Source: Ochotona curzoniae
Lineage: Eukaryota; Chordata; Mammalia; Lagomorpha; Ochotonidae
Assembly: GCF_017591425.1 (NCBI RefSeq)
Contig: NW_024465777.1
Span: 4,092,001-4,156,000, forward strand
DNA: 64,000 bases
Direction of reading: 5' to 3'
The translations under genes were made by a program, and so were the position numbers. Positions 1 to 11,672 of the stretch are shown piece by piece (position 1 is the stretch's first letter; each line of letters opens with the position of its first letter). Under the pieces are notes generated by a model. That model did not search any database, had not been told where the DNA came from, and saw only the letters and a list, made by a program, of their open reading frames with translations.

Positions 1-228
<228 letters not shown>

Positions 229-795
229 CATAGTGTTGGCCAGTCTCTCGGATGGTGTGTTGCTTCTGTTTTAACAGTGATTCAACATTATGTGGCTGGA
301 AAAAAAAAAAATACAAAAAGCTGAACTCCACCATTTAAGGGTTTAGGTTTTATTGTGAGGTGTTTGGTTTTTTGTTTTGTTTTCCTTTTTTTTTTTCCCC
401 TCATTTTTCTTAAATCCAAGCTGGCTGTTTTATGAATGTTTTAAATGTGTATCACCAATGTGCGTGTAATTCTTTTTTAAATGGTCATTGGTAGACATTT
501 GGCAGGAAATTGTCTTAAGAGCCAAGAAGAGAAGAGTCCAGTTTCCTGGAAACCATGTCTCTGTTTTAGACATTCCTCATCAGTGTTAGGAATCTCCACG
601 GAGGAGGAGGCACGCATGCTGGTAATGTAGCCTTCGGAGCTTTGTAAAGGAAGCGTATATGTATATATTTATGTGTATGAGAGTATGTGAACGTGCGCAT
701 TTTGCATTCCATATGAGGAAAATGCCACTTCTGCTTAAATTATTTGATGTAGGTTTGGGTTTTTGAAGATCTGCTGGTGAAATCAGTCATGGAAA

Positions 796-801
796 AATAA
801 A
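796..801 (+). terminator. PDIK1L: Proximal polyadenylation signal of PDIK1L
   Basis: AATAAA, 568 bases after the stop codon, in an AT-rich context and followed by a pyrimidine-rich stretch. Use is inferred. Confidence 0.5.
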
Positions 802-1813
802 CAACTTCCCTCCCCGTCCCTACCTCGTCCATTCCCTCTAATGAAATCATACTAAGGTTTTGGGTTTTTTTTAAAAAAAAATTATTATTTTTATACTATC
901 ACACAGCTTCATTTTGGAGAGTCTAAAACTTAACCCTGATTAAAGACAACAGAAGTTGAGCAGTTCAGGGCTACTGGAGGCGCGTTTGAGCTCTCCGTGC
1001 CCAGTAGCTGCCCGAGCCCATTAGCGACGCAGGCTTAGGTGGCAGGCTGGCCAGGACGGGGATGACTCAGTCGTATCTTCTCTCGGTAGCTGAGCGTTCC
1101 TGCAGCTAATAAAACCACTGCGCTGGGACATGTCTGCACTTGAGCGTCTGCAACCCGCCACAAATCTGAACACGGGATTCTTCTGGTGTTTCAAAAAAAC
1201 AAAACAAAAAAAATTGAACAATCATAGATGTATGAACCTGATGTATTAATTTTTGGTCTCAAAACTTCTAATCCTCTATGTATGAAGTTGAAGAAAGTGA
1301 TTGAGCTCCATGGCCTGTCTCGATCTCTTTAATCCAATTACCAGAGTTCCTCTTGTTTTGGCACTTAATGCTAGTTTTCTCTTGTCTACTTTGAGGCTAA
1401 TGTGGCAATGCTATGATTGTTTTAAACGTTGATCAAGTGAGAGATGATACCTCTACAGTTTTGTAGATGGTTAAAATATTGTAGCATCAACTCTGTTTTC
1501 ATGTACTTTTGTATGTCAAAAACAACAGACCACTGTTCCTGTTGAAGTCAGTGTAATTTTAACTTTGTGTTTCCTGTAATTGCAGAGAGTTAAAAAGCTA
1601 AGGAAAAATTGCCTTCCTTGCGCAGAACATTAGCCATTAAGGTCGAATAGACTTAACAATATACCTAAGTTGTTCTTTATAAAGCAGTAGGCCCTGGTCC
1701 AAAGTCAAAGCAAACAGCATTAGAAAAGTGAAAGTGTCAATGGTGTGCATAATCACAGCTTTTTTTTTTTTTTCTTAACTTACGCAACTTCTAGAACATC
1801 ATATCGTTTCACT

Positions 1814-1838
1814 CACACACACACACACACACACACAC
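1814..1838 (+). repeat. (CA)n microsatellite
   Basis: About twelve uninterrupted CA units inside the PDIK1L 3'UTR. Confidence 0.95.
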
Positions 1839-2536
1839 TTAAAATGTACTCAAATGATAATAGAAGTTAAAATATCAGGGCATGTAGAATTTCTGACGAC
1901 ATGCTAACTTGATCTGGAAGCTTAAAAATCAGGCTGAGGGACTTTACTGAAAAGAATGGAGAAAGAAGAAATTTTAGCATCCCTTTAAAACTATTAAATG
2001 GAAGAATGTGTTTGAAAATTAGAGGTGGCAATACACTGGAACCTCATGATCACTGGCCCTCAGATCCGTCAGTCGACTTAACACAGACTGAGTTACTGGG
2101 AGTGAGAAGGCGTCACGGTACCCGCTAAGGCCTGGCCAATGTGCCAGGGCGTGCGTGGAGCCTCGCTTTCCTCAGTAGGTAGCTGTTGGTCCTGCTCCAT
2201 TGAAAAGTGTTCACAATAATAATTTAATGGAAAGATTTTGCCTTTGAAATGGAATTATTTCTTTCGTTGGAGGTTAGCGTGTGAGGGGATCAGGAGGTTT
2301 CTTCTGGAATTTTCTCAAGTCCTTGTCTTCTGAAGTAGGCCATGAACCAGGCAAAATGATAGTAAATTGTCTTCTTTCGTTCAGACGTATTTCTTAAGTA
2401 CCTAATGTGAGCTCAGCACTAATGGTTAAGTTGATAAAACGGCAGCCTGTCCAACCAGGAATAAGAAACGGAAGATGCTTATCCGTAGATGGGAAATTCC
2501 TGGATATTTGCTAGAGGAAAAATGAAAGCAAGAATT

Positions 2537-2585
2537 TGTGCACAGTGCCTTGTCCATAATAGGTACTCAGTAAACAATTGCTCGT
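2537..2585 (+). repeat. MIR-like ancient SINE fragment
   Basis: The words CAGTGCCTTGTCCATAATAG followed by GTACTCAGTAAACA resemble the conserved 3' part of mammalian-wide MIR elements. A repeat-library search would be decisive. Confidence 0.5.
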
Positions 2586-3109
2586 CACAGAGTCTCTTGC
2601 CATGGTCTATAGTGTTTCATGAAATTTGTCTTAATGGAAAAAAAAAAAAAGACCAAATATTTCAAATAGCTTATAGGCAGCTGTGGCCAGTTGAAATGTG
2701 GGGTTGTACAGTTAGTTCCTAGAATGTTATTTTTGCACTAGTTGTCTCTTAGATGGGGTTCCTGTAGATTTTTGGTGCTAAGGGATACTTTGTCATTATG
2801 ATAAAGTGTTAACATGTCTGATAAATAGCACACAGTTCTTTTCTGCTGGTCTGTTTATTTTTGTTGTTTTTCATTGTAAAAAAAAAAAATGTTATCAATC
2901 AAACTATTGTAGCAGCTACAAAATAATTCACCAGCATGACAGAATGGTCAACAAAATAAGTCATCAGCACTTCAGAAATGAAAGCAAACTTTTGAAATTT
3001 TCTTTTAAAATTGTCAAATATATTTTATGAAGAATTTATAAAGGGGGGAAATGATTGTAATTTATTGTTCATGACAGGGTTTTTTGTTTCTTTTTTTTTT
3101 TTTTTTTTA

Positions 3110-3115
3110 AATAAA
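3110..3115 (+). terminator. PDIK1L: Distal polyadenylation signal candidate of PDIK1L
   Basis: AATAAA directly after a run of about 20 T residues, followed by GTGAGTTT. It would give a 3'UTR of about 2.9 kb. Confidence 0.4.
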
Positions 3116-4058
3116 GTGAGTTTCAACCAAAAAAAAAATGGGGACCCTGAAAATTCTCCCTTGCTGTTTTGGTGGCTCTGTGGTTCTTGGATAGTGTTTG
3201 ATTTCATGAGCATAAAAGAGAGGGTCTGAAATTTGAAACGAGGTGTTTTTCACATTTACTATTAAATGGTACTCAGTAAAATACAAGTTGCTGCTGAGAA
3301 AAAAGCATTTGAATTCTAGAATTTCCAGCATTGAAGGTTTTCGGGAATTGAACATGTTCTGCTCTGTTTGCTCCGTGTATGAGAGCGGGAATGGCGTGAG
3401 GGCATTTGTTCTCCACTCTTCCGTTTCATTCAGGTAAATGCACATCGTGGACTCGGCAAGCTGCTAGAAATGTTCTGAGAGGGTGCAGTTTTCAGTCTAT
3501 AGTGTGAGACTGTTCGTTGTTTCTCCTGCAAAAAAGACAGATGGCCAGCCTCCTTGCTTTTTGAAGGCGCTCGGTGGCCCAGGCAAAAGCAGAGGCGTGC
3601 CATGGAGACAAAAGCACGTTGTGGTCAGGGCAGCAAAGAGGGCATCGGAGTTGTGGCTACACTGGTCACTGCCACCTCCTGTACTCCCATTGTGGACAGG
3701 CAAATTTTGGCTTCCTACTTAAGGGGTTTGTGAAAATTTGGGTTTGAAACTGTAGTAAATGTGCTAGCAATTTTTGAAATCCTTTGGTGTTTGCAAAGCA
3801 GGTTCACGTGTTTTTTTTACACCTTTTCATAACCTATCTTTATTTAGAACAGAGTATCATTTCTTGATGAAGACATTAGCGATAGTGACAGCAGCTACTG
3901 CGGGAACCAAAATGGCTTTACCTCGGGACAGGGTTTTAGCATCTAATCTCTGGCTCCAGTTGGAGGTTTCCCTGCCCACACGGCTTATCTTCCTCATTGA
4001 AGTAGCCCTGGGTTGTTTTGGTTTTTCTCTTTAAATTCAAATGTTGCTCTCTTAGCCG

Positions 4059-4206
4059 ACCAATCATAGACAGCCTCGGAAATACAGAGTAATAACAACA
4101 GCTGGTTTGTGATTGGATGATCACCCTACCTACGGGGCGGGGCGCCAGCCAGGCAGAGTGCAACTTTTGAAGGCTTACTTTCGCCTTTGTGATGAGTTTT
4201 CATTGG
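4059..4206. promoter_or_regulatory. Promoter-like cluster: three CCAAT boxes and a GC box
   Basis: A forward CCAAT lies at 4060-4064 (in GACCAATCA), inverted CCAAT boxes at 4112-4116 (TGATTGGA) and 4202-4206 (CATTGGTTGG), and an Sp1-type GGGGCGGGGC at 4134-4143. Spacing of about 50 and 90 bases is typical of NF-Y-driven TATA-less promoters. No coding exon follows closely, so it could drive a non-coding transcript, act as an enhancer, or be relic promoter sequence. Function is inference. Confidence 0.4.
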
Positions 4207-4390
4207 TTGGAAGAATTGAAAAAGAAAAAAAAAAAAAAGCTTTTGACTTCACTGTTTCATTTCCTTCTCAGCCTGGCGTTTCCAGCTTGAAGTGCTGTGT
4301 GCAGAGTTAGGCAACGTGGTATTACCAAAGGCGTGGTGTGCTGTGGGAACAGCCAGGCTTTGCTAGAGTAGATCTATCTGCATACGTATT

Positions 4391-4643
4391 TTAAAGATTT
4401 ATTTATTTTTAATTGGAAGAAGAGAGACTAAATGTTGCATCTGTTGGTTCTCTTTACAAACGGCTGAGACGGCCAGGGTGGGGCCAGGATCCTGGAACTC
4501 CATCCAGGTCCCCCACGTGATTGAACTATCTGTGCTGCGCTCCCACACAGGTTAGCAGGGAGCTGGGTCTCACAAACCAGCGCTCCGATATGGGATGCTG
4601 GCCTTGCAGGCAGCAGCTCCACTGGCTACGGCACAACACCTAG
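4391..4643 (-). mobile_element. CSINE, old copy
   Basis: The reverse-strand tail AAAGATTTATTTATTTTTAA is at the left, followed by the diagnostic cores GGATCCTGGAACTCCATCC and CAGGGAGCTGGGT, and the head reads through GGCACAACACC. It is considerably diverged from the young copies in this window. Confidence 0.8.
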
Positions 4644-4786
4644 AGTCCTGGAAAGCTGATGCTGCTTTGCTTTTGCTTCTTGAAGCCGGGTGGAGAGTTG
4701 TGTTCACTGTGTGAACATTCATCAGGCTGTACTTTCACTGTTCACGCTTTTCTCTGGATATGTTGTCCTTGAATTAAAGCTTTATT

Positions 4787-5102
4787 TAAAAAAAAAAAAA
4801 AAAAGATGTATTTATTTGAAAGGCAGAGATATAAAGAGAAAGATTTTCCATCCGTTGGTTCATTCCCCAAGCAGCCGATGGGGCCAGTGTTGGGCTGTTC
4901 TGAAGCTAGGAGCCAGGAGCTTTTAGGTCTCCTTCATGGGTAGTAGGAGCCTAAGTATCTGGGCCATCTTCCTCTGCTTTAACCAGGCACACCAGCAGGG
5001 AGCTGGATCAGAAATAGAATAGCCGAGACTCAGTCTCATGCCCACATGGAATGCGAGCACTGCAGGCAGCAGGTTTATTTGCTATGCCACAGCACCAGCC
5101 CC
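4787..5102 (-). mobile_element. CSINE
   Basis: A poly-A/T tail at 4787-4804 precedes GATGTATTTATTTGAAAGGC. The body has AGCCAGGAGC and CACCAGCAGGGAGCTGG, and the head ends GCCACAGCACCAGCCCC. Full length, inserted in reverse. Confidence 0.85.
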
Positions 5103-5122
5103 CTAAAAACAATATACATTGG

Positions 5123-5430
5123 CAGGTTAGTGCAGTGGCTTAGCAAGCTAATACTCTGCCTGCAGTATCAGCATCCCGTATGTTTGCCAGTTCATGTACC
5201 TGCTGCTCCCAATTTAGCTCCCTGCTTATGGCCTGGGACTTCAGTCCTTGGGTGCCTGCACCCATGTGGGAGACCCTGAAGAAGCTCCTGGTTCCTGGCC
5301 TTGGATCAGCTCAGCTCCGGCTGTGGCAGCCATTTGGGGAGTGAACCAACAGATGGAAAGCTCTCTCCCAGTCTCTCTTTCTCCATAAATCGGCCTTTCC
5401 AATAAAAATCAATAAATCTTTGAAAAAAAA
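5123..5430 (+). mobile_element. CSINE with near-perfect target-site duplication
   Basis: The head AGGTTAGTGCAGTGGCTTAG leads through TTAGCTCCCTGCTTATGGCC and a tail AATAAAAATCAATAAATC. Direct repeats TACATTGG (left, 5114-5122) and TACACATTGG (right, 5431-5440) flank it and fit a target-site duplication. Confidence 0.85.
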
Positions 5431-6523
5431 TACACATTGGGACTGGAGATTGCTTGGAGAGCTGTGGTCAAAGGCAGAGGGGAAGGAAACAGTTTGAAAT
5501 CTGACCTCTTTCTGTTACCAACATCTGGCTTTTGTGAGTTCCCTAAGCTCTGAAGCCTGTTGTCCCCCACACAGTGAATGGCTTGAGATGCGCAGAGGAG
5601 CAGGTGCACATGAAGAGCATGAGCTGTTCGACTTAGGTCATCACTACCTAACCCCCAAGGAGGACTTGCCCGATCGCAGCCTCGTGTGTTTGTTATTTAA
5701 CTTTGTTCACATCTGTTCAATTATGAGAGAAATATATTCCCTTCCTGCCACGGGGCCGCCTCTGTCTTCATGCAGCCCTCCGCAAGTATAGTTCTTAAGC
5801 AACCACTCCTCCGCTCCGGTTTCTTTGCTCCGTGTCTCCATGGACACCATGACGGACAACAGTTTGGGGTGTTCAGTGCCTCCCAGGGGAGCACTGGCAA
5901 GTCCCAGGTTCTGGAATGATGTGCAGTCTGCCCTGGGTAAAAGGCAGGGAGGGTTCAGCGATGGGATTTGAGAGGGGCCCATGGAAGCACAGCTGTTGAA
6001 AGGGGGGGATGAGGATAGGAGCAGTGGCTGGGTGTGCAGTCTCAGCTCTGCTACATTTCAGAATTTCAACCTGGGGACAGTGAAGCACCCACGCCAACTT
6101 GTGTGTCTGGCCGTCGTGGAGTGGGCCTTGTGATCCCCTCTGCGTTCCTCTCAGAGAGAATCTTCTCGCTGCAGCAAGCCAGAGTTAGGAGGGAGAGGGA
6201 TCCCGGAAAGGCTGCAGCCACTTGCAGGGGCCAGCCCAGGGAGAGAACTCGGGAAGGAACTCCCCGGCCTGAGAGCAGGAAAGCTCACCTGGCACAGTTA
6301 GGCAGACCACTCCTTGGCGCTCACACAGAGCCAAGAATAGCTGGCACCTGTATGCATCGAAATGGGAAGACTTGTCAGGCAGAGGGCACCACGGGACAGT
6401 GTTGTCTCGGTAGCAGGGCCCAGACCAAACCTGCCTAACACAGCCTGAAAGGAAATCTTCTGAGGACAACTTTGTACTGAGTGGTTCCATGTATTTGCAC
6501 AAAGCTCAAATACACTTGAAGAG

Positions 6524-6612
6524 GGGCCAGCGTTGTAGGACAGTGAGCTAAGATGCTGCCTGCAAGAGCAACTTCCCATATTGGAGTATCAGTTCCAGTC
6601 CTGGCTGTGGTT
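6524..6612 (+). mobile_element. CSINE 5' fragment
   Basis: Only the head and first third are present: GGCCAGCGTTGTAGGACAGT to CAGTTCCAGTCCTGGCTG. The rest is missing. Confidence 0.65.
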
Positions 6613-7006
6613 AGATGTGTACAAAATCAGAGCAGCCTGGATGAGACGTTCCTTTACTGTCCTTTCCGAGTGAGCCCTCGGGCAGCCCGCTGAGTTCAGT
6701 GATGCAGCGAAGGGCATGCTGTGTGCTCACATTAATGTAAAATTCTAGAACTAATGTGACAGCGGGAAGATCAGATTTGGGTAGACATCCAAAGGCAGAG
6801 TGTGTAGATATGTTCATGCAAATCACTTTCTAACGCCTTTCACAACTCTGTGCTTCAGTATATGCATTTTATTTTATATGAATTAAACTTCCATAAGGCT
6901 GTTAATTTTTAGAAAATGAGGCTGATATTCCATGTCATTTTTTAATTAAGTGGAAACTCAGTAGGTGACACCCTTGCATTAATATTGTTTAAGTATTAGT
7001 ATGTGA

Positions 7007-7936
7007 TGGGCCTGGCGCAGTAGCTAGTGGCTTAAGTCCTTGCCTTGAATGTGCCAATTTAGCTCCCTGCTAATCCCATATGGATTTAGTGCCAGGATCC
7101 CATATGGGTTCTGCTTCATATCCCAGCTGTTCCACTTCCTATCCAGCTCCCTGCTTGTGGCCTGGGAAAGCAGTAGAAGACAGCCCAAAGCCTTGAGACC
7201 CTGTACTCGCATGGAAGACCTGGAAGAGGCTCCTGGCTCCTGGCTCTGGATTGGCTCAGCTACAGCTGTTGTGGTCACTTGGGGAGTGAACCAGCAGACA
7301 GAAGATCTTTGTTTCTATATGTCTTCTCTCGGTAAATCTGCCTTCCCAGTAAAAACAAATAAATCTTTTTTTTTTCTATTATTTTTTATAATGGCTACAT
7401 GGTTGATTGGGGTAGGAAGGATCAAGGTTTAGAGAAAATTGGGCGAATTCATTGTTTCCAAATTTGCTATTTCTAGTTGTTTCTGGAGGAAGAGAGACAA
7501 AGGGGGAAGCCACACATGACTTTCCAAATGTCCCAATACCCAGGGATGAGGAACCACCAGGGTCAACCCAGGATCTCAGTGCACACATCCCAAGCATTCT
7601 CTCCTAGTGGTTTGGATAGTTCTGGAATGCTGTTGATTTCACCTAGCCAAGGATGGTGCCACCCTCCCAGTGCCCACTGGCTGACATAGTAAGCCTCAAG
7701 TCGCCAATCACCGAGGTTTTTTGCTGTCATCATTTGACAAATGGCAAACTGGGGCGCTTGTCCAGTTTGTTCTGCTGTGCTGCCATAGTCTCCTTTTACA
7801 ACAGGGCCTGTGTCCACTGCTCTCCACCTTTTTCACTAAGTAGGTCATGTTCTTGCAGGTGATCTTTGTCTGTATATGTCCTCTCAATAAGTTTGCCTTT
7901 CCAGTAAAAATAAATCTTAAAATAATAATAATAAAG
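7007..7936 (+). mobile_element. CSINE split by a 480-bp insert, with shared target duplication
   Basis: A full CSINE occupies 7007-7375. A second copy of only its last 75 bases or so, ending in AATAAATCTT, occupies about 7858-7936. The 11-base word TTAGTATGTGA lies just before the head (6996-7006) and just after the second tail (7937-7947), so the outer pair looks like one insertion. The intervening 7376-7857 has no recognised repeat or gene. The CSINE also carries a short internal duplication of the CCCATATGG core. Confidence 0.7.
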
Positions 7937-8829
7937 TTAGTATGTGAAAACTGTGAGGAAGGACTTTGGCGCCATTCTGGTTATCCACCAATGAGATGTA
8001 ACCTCCTGGCGTCTTCCCTGAGAAGCCCACTCCCCACCTCCCGCGGCCCCTCCCCCAATCCCCTCCCACCTACCAATCACCTGTGACAATCCCTGGCTGG
8101 GGATTCCAAGGCCTTGGCGCCTGCCCACACCCCCGCCCAACCAATTCTCCACACCCCACATACACCTTCCAGGCTCACCTAGGTTGTCAAAAACAAGCCT
8201 CCACGTGTGCCCCTTTTCTTTTCCCCTCTTCCTGCCTCCCTGTCCTTCTCCATTTTGCCCCCTTCTGCTGTCCTGGCAGCCCCCATCCTGCCACCATGGC
8301 AGGAGTCTTGTTCTCTCTCCCTCCAGTCCTATTCATGTTCCTGCCCTGCTGGCATAAAGGACCTGCTAAGCACCTCGCTGCATCTGGCATTTCGGATTGT
8401 AGTAAACTTATCATGAAAAGAGGGCTTGGCTGCGAGAAATTGGCTGTGTATAAGAACTTTTAAGTGTGCCCAAAAACTAACAAAAACAGGGTGATCTATT
8501 ACCATCGAAACCACATTCATCAGACTTTGGGACAGGTACCAAGGGCCAGGAGAGTGTAGCTTAGGAATTTGCTCACCCCCAAGCATCAGGCAGGACCCAA
8601 TTTCTGCAGTTCATCCATGCTGCTCCAAGCCCCAGCATCTCCCTCAGACTCCTCCCATTTCATGTCCAAACCAAGCCAAGGTGCTGGGAAGCAGACGGAG
8701 GTGGTATCCGGGGCAGAACTTCTTAGGTTAGATTCTGGGGAGACCCCAGGGTGACCCTGAGATCTGAAAATGTAAGCCAGAGCTGGCAGTGGGTCGGCAG
8801 TCTCCCATGGAAGCAGTTGGTGACTTTTA

Positions 8830-8909
8830 ACATTTCTCCTCCTCCTTCCTTTTTTTCTCCTCCTCTTCCTCCTCCTCCTCCTTCTTCTCCTCCTCCTTCT
8901 TCTTCTTCT

Positions 8910-8951
<42 letters not shown>
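8830..8951 (+). repeat. Pure polypyrimidine tract (TCC/TTC/TC)n
   Basis: About 120 bases almost only of C and T on this strand: first TCC-rich, then TTC-rich, then (TC)n at about 8913-8951. Mirror-symmetric homopurine/homopyrimidine tracts of this length are known to form triplex (H-DNA) structures in general. Here that is inference. Confidence 0.9.
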
Positions 8952-8954
<3 letters not shown>

Positions 8955-9135
8955 GTCTTAGGCTGAAGTGAGGAACTCCATCCAAGTCTCCCACACGGGT
9001 GGCAGGAGACCAAGTGTTCAAGTCATCTTCGGCTGCTTTCCCAGCCATGGCGAGCTGGATCGAAAGTGGAGCAGCCAGAATGCCAGAACAGAGACGTGTA
9101 TGGGACACATCACTGCAAGCTGGCCCCTTAGCAGA
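8955..9135 (-). mobile_element. CSINE, truncated at the tail by the pyrimidine tract
   Basis: AACTCCATCCAAGTCTCCCA and GGCTGCTTTCCCAGCCATGG match the reverse CSINE body. The A-rich tail end is replaced by the adjacent expanded (TC)n. Confidence 0.65.
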
Positions 9136-9548
9136 TTCTTGAAGACATCCAAAAGGCCACCATGTCCAGAGTAAAGGAGAGGTTTGGCAGCAAGGAAGGG
9201 GTGCCAAAGGGGCTGTGGAGCTCAGTCCCATAGCCTGGGACCAGCTGTGCTGACTGGCCATCCCCTGGGAGGGAACCGTGCTGGAATAGATGGGTGTGTG
9301 AGACAGAGCACAGCTCCCTGAGCAGGCAGGGCTCTGCTCCTTCTCCAGCCTGCTCCCAGGTCTGGCTCCAGCCCTGCCTTTGCCAGCACAGTAGGCAGGA
9401 CTTCCTGAAGCTAATGAACCTTCTAGCAGGTTCCTTGCTCTCTGCTGTAATCACTCCAGTGCTGGTGTAGTGGATGTGAGTTGAGACTTGAGCCTTTAAA
9501 CTCCACGTCCATCTAGGCCTGCCTTTCAGCAAGACCCAGCCCTTAGTA

Positions 9549-9915
9549 GATGCTACGGTTTGAGTGTCCCCCAAGAGTCCTTTGGGGACTTGATCCCCAA
9601 GGTGGCAATACCAGGCAGGTCTCCTGTGATCCTCTGGGTTATTTTAGGAAAAGGAACAAGCCTGGTCTTTACCCTTCTATCTCTGCTCCTGTACCAGCTG
9701 TGACTGCTTGCTGGCCTCCAAACTACCACAGGCACCTGCCGCCACGTGACTGTGACACAGGCAGGAGCAAGGCCCTTCTCCAGAACCAAGCCAGCACAAG
9801 CACCTTGCCCTTGAACCTCCAACACTATGAGCTATATAATCCCCTTCTTTTCCCCAAGTAGCCTGCACCTGCCATATCCATATAGCAACCCAAGTCAACT
9901 GACAAGAAATTTCAG
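9549..9915 (+). mobile_element. ERVL-MaLR-like LTR fragment
   Basis: It starts GCTACGGTTTGAGTGTCCCC and later contains CTCCAACACTATGAGC and AGCAACCCAAGTCAACTGAC, which parallel the two ends of MLT1-type MaLR LTRs. It is heavily diverged and non-coding. The subfamily is not resolved. Confidence 0.55.
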
Positions 9916-10092
9916 GCCTCAGGACACCAGACCAGAAAAGGTCCAAAGAGCCTTATATTTATTGAACATTGTCAACACCACAAGAATTTCCAACTCTAAA
10001 ATTCAATGATTCCACCCATTTATGGGAAATTACTGAGATTTACAAAGAAATCATGCATGGTCCTTGCCCTCAGCAGAAAAAAGTCACAATTA

Positions 10093-10414
10093 TAGGGCCT
10101 GGTGAGATGGCCTAGTAGCTAAATCTGCCTTGCTTGCTCTGGGCTCCCATATGGTCACAGGTCCATGTCCTGGCTGCTCCACTTCCCATCCAGCACCTAG
10201 TTTATGGCCTGGGAAAGCAGTAGAGGATGGTCCAAAGCCTTGGGACCCTGAACTCATGTGGGAGACCTGCAAGAGGCTCCTCTCTGGCTGTGGATCTGCT
10301 AGGCTTTGGCCATCGTGGCCACTTGGGGAATGAACCAGCAGACAGAAAATTTTTGTCTCTCCTCTCTGTAAATCTATCTTTCAAATAAAATAAAGATAAA
10401 TCTTTAAAAGTAAA
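10093..10414 (+). mobile_element. CSINE, first of a same-site pair
   Basis: Head AGGGCCTGGTGAGATGGCCT, body with ATGGCCTGGGAAAGCAGTAG, tail AATAAAGATAAATCTTT. TCACAATTA flanks it at 10084-10092 and 10415-10423. Confidence 0.88.
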
Positions 10415-10425
10415 TCACAATTAGT

Positions 10426-10750
10426 GACTCAGCACGATAGCTCAGTTGGCTTAATGCTCCTCTTGCAATTGCCGGGATACTATATGGATGCAGATTCATG
10501 TCCCAGATATTTCACTTCATATACAGCTCCTTGCTTATGACCTGGGAAAACAGTAGAGGATGGCCCAAAACCTTGGGATCCAGCAGCCACATGAGAGATG
10601 CAGAAGAAGTTCATAGCTCCTGGCTTCGGATTGGCTCAGCTCCGGCCATTGTGGCCACTTGGGAAGTAAACCAGCAGATGGAAGATCTTTCTGTCTCTCC
10701 TCTAAGTAGATATGCCATTCCAATAAATAAATAAATAGATTTTTTTAAAG
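10426..10750 (+). mobile_element. CSINE, second of a same-site pair
   Basis: Head ACTCAGCACGATAGCTCAGT, tail AATAAATAAATAAATAGATT. Its left flank is the right target repeat of the previous CSINE (TCACAATTAG), and TCATAATTAG follows it at 10751-10760. Confidence 0.85.
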
Positions 10751-10810
10751 TCATAATTAGAAACAAAGTGAAAAAACACACATGTCATTATGAGTGTGTT
10801 CTGGGAATAG

Positions 10811-11163
10811 GCCTGGGACACAGCAGCTAAGCACTTGCAACTCCAGCATCCTGCTGCAGCCTTGGTCCCCTGCTGCTGCTGCTGCTGCTTTTAAGATTTA
10901 TTTAATTTTGGGCTCAGCACAGTCTTAGTGGCTGAAGTCCTACATGCTGGGATCCCATTATAGGTGCCAGTTCATATTCCAGCTGTTCCACTTTCCATCC
11001 AGCCTGTGGCCTGAGAAAGCAGTATAGGACGGCCCAAAGCCTTGGGACCCTGCACCAGCATGGGAGACCTGGAAGAAGTTCCTGGCTCCTGATTTCAGAT
11101 CGGCTTAACTCCAGCCATTGTGGCCATTTGAGGAGTAAACCATCTTTTGAATAAAAAGTTTTG
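10811..11163 (+). mobile_element. CSINE fragments with a (CTG)n insert
   Basis: A short head piece (10811-10880) is followed by about seven CTG units (10870-10889), a 20-base reverse tail fragment (10890-10909) and a nearly complete forward CSINE (10910-11163) ending TTGAATAAAAAG. The mosaic suggests repeated insertion and rearrangement. Confidence 0.7.
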
Positions 11164-11164
11164 G

Positions 11165-11205
11165 TTTTTTTGAATTTCATTTCTTTGAAAGGCAGAATTA
11201 CAGAG

Positions 11206-11246
<41 letters not shown>

Positions 11247-11508
11247 TCTTCCATCTACTGGTTCATTCCTCAAATGGCTACAATGGCTAGAAGCGGGCCA
11301 AGCTGAAACCAGGAGCCAGGAGCTCCATCCAGCTCTCCCATGTGGGTGCAGGGGCCCAAGGTCTTGGGCCGTCCTCTCTTGCTTTCCCAAGCACTTTAGC
11401 AGAGAGCTGGATCAGAAGTAGAGCCGACAGGGTTCCAACCAGCACCCATATAGGAAGCTGGCATTGTGGGCAGCAGTTTTACCCCACTATGACACAGTGC
11501 CAGCCACT
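11165..11508 (-). mobile_element. CSINE containing an (AG)n expansion
   Basis: A reverse CSINE whose GAGAG box has expanded to a pure (AG)n run at 11209-11243. The body has AGCCAGGAGCTCCATCC and the head ends ACACAGTGCCAGCC. Confidence 0.85.
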
Positions 11509-11511
11509 GCT

Positions 11512-11672
11512 TTGTTTCTGATGCACCTGCCTGCTAATGAGTGAGCGATGGCTCAAGCACTCGGTCCCTGCCATCATGTGAGAGACCCAGGCCAGCCCTG
11601 GGGTTGCAGGGCCATGAGCCAGTAGATGGACCATATCTCTCAGTCTCTCTCGCTCTATGTTTCAGAATTCAG
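11512..11672 (+). mobile_element. CSINE remnant
   Basis: CACCTGCCTGCTAATGAGTG and CAGTAGATGGACCATATCTC match middle and distal CSINE. The head and tail are gone. Confidence 0.55.

Larger units (their letters stand above)
229..3140 (+). other. PDIK1L: PDIK1L 3' untranslated region (extent inferred)
   Basis: AT-rich non-coding sequence follows the stop without an obvious lineage-specific SINE until 4.39 kb, as expected for a conserved long 3'UTR. Canonical AATAAA signals lie at 796-801 (proximal) and 3110-3115 (distal, after a long T run). A CA microsatellite sits at 1814-1838 and a MIR-like piece at about 2537-2585. The end used in vivo cannot be told from sequence, and it may extend past 3140. 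Confidence 0.6.

Noticed and set aside
3483..3722. Forward and reverse frames at 3.5-3.7 kb
   Set aside because: Both strands are open over the same bases and there is no splice or start context; treated as PDIK1L downstream sequence.
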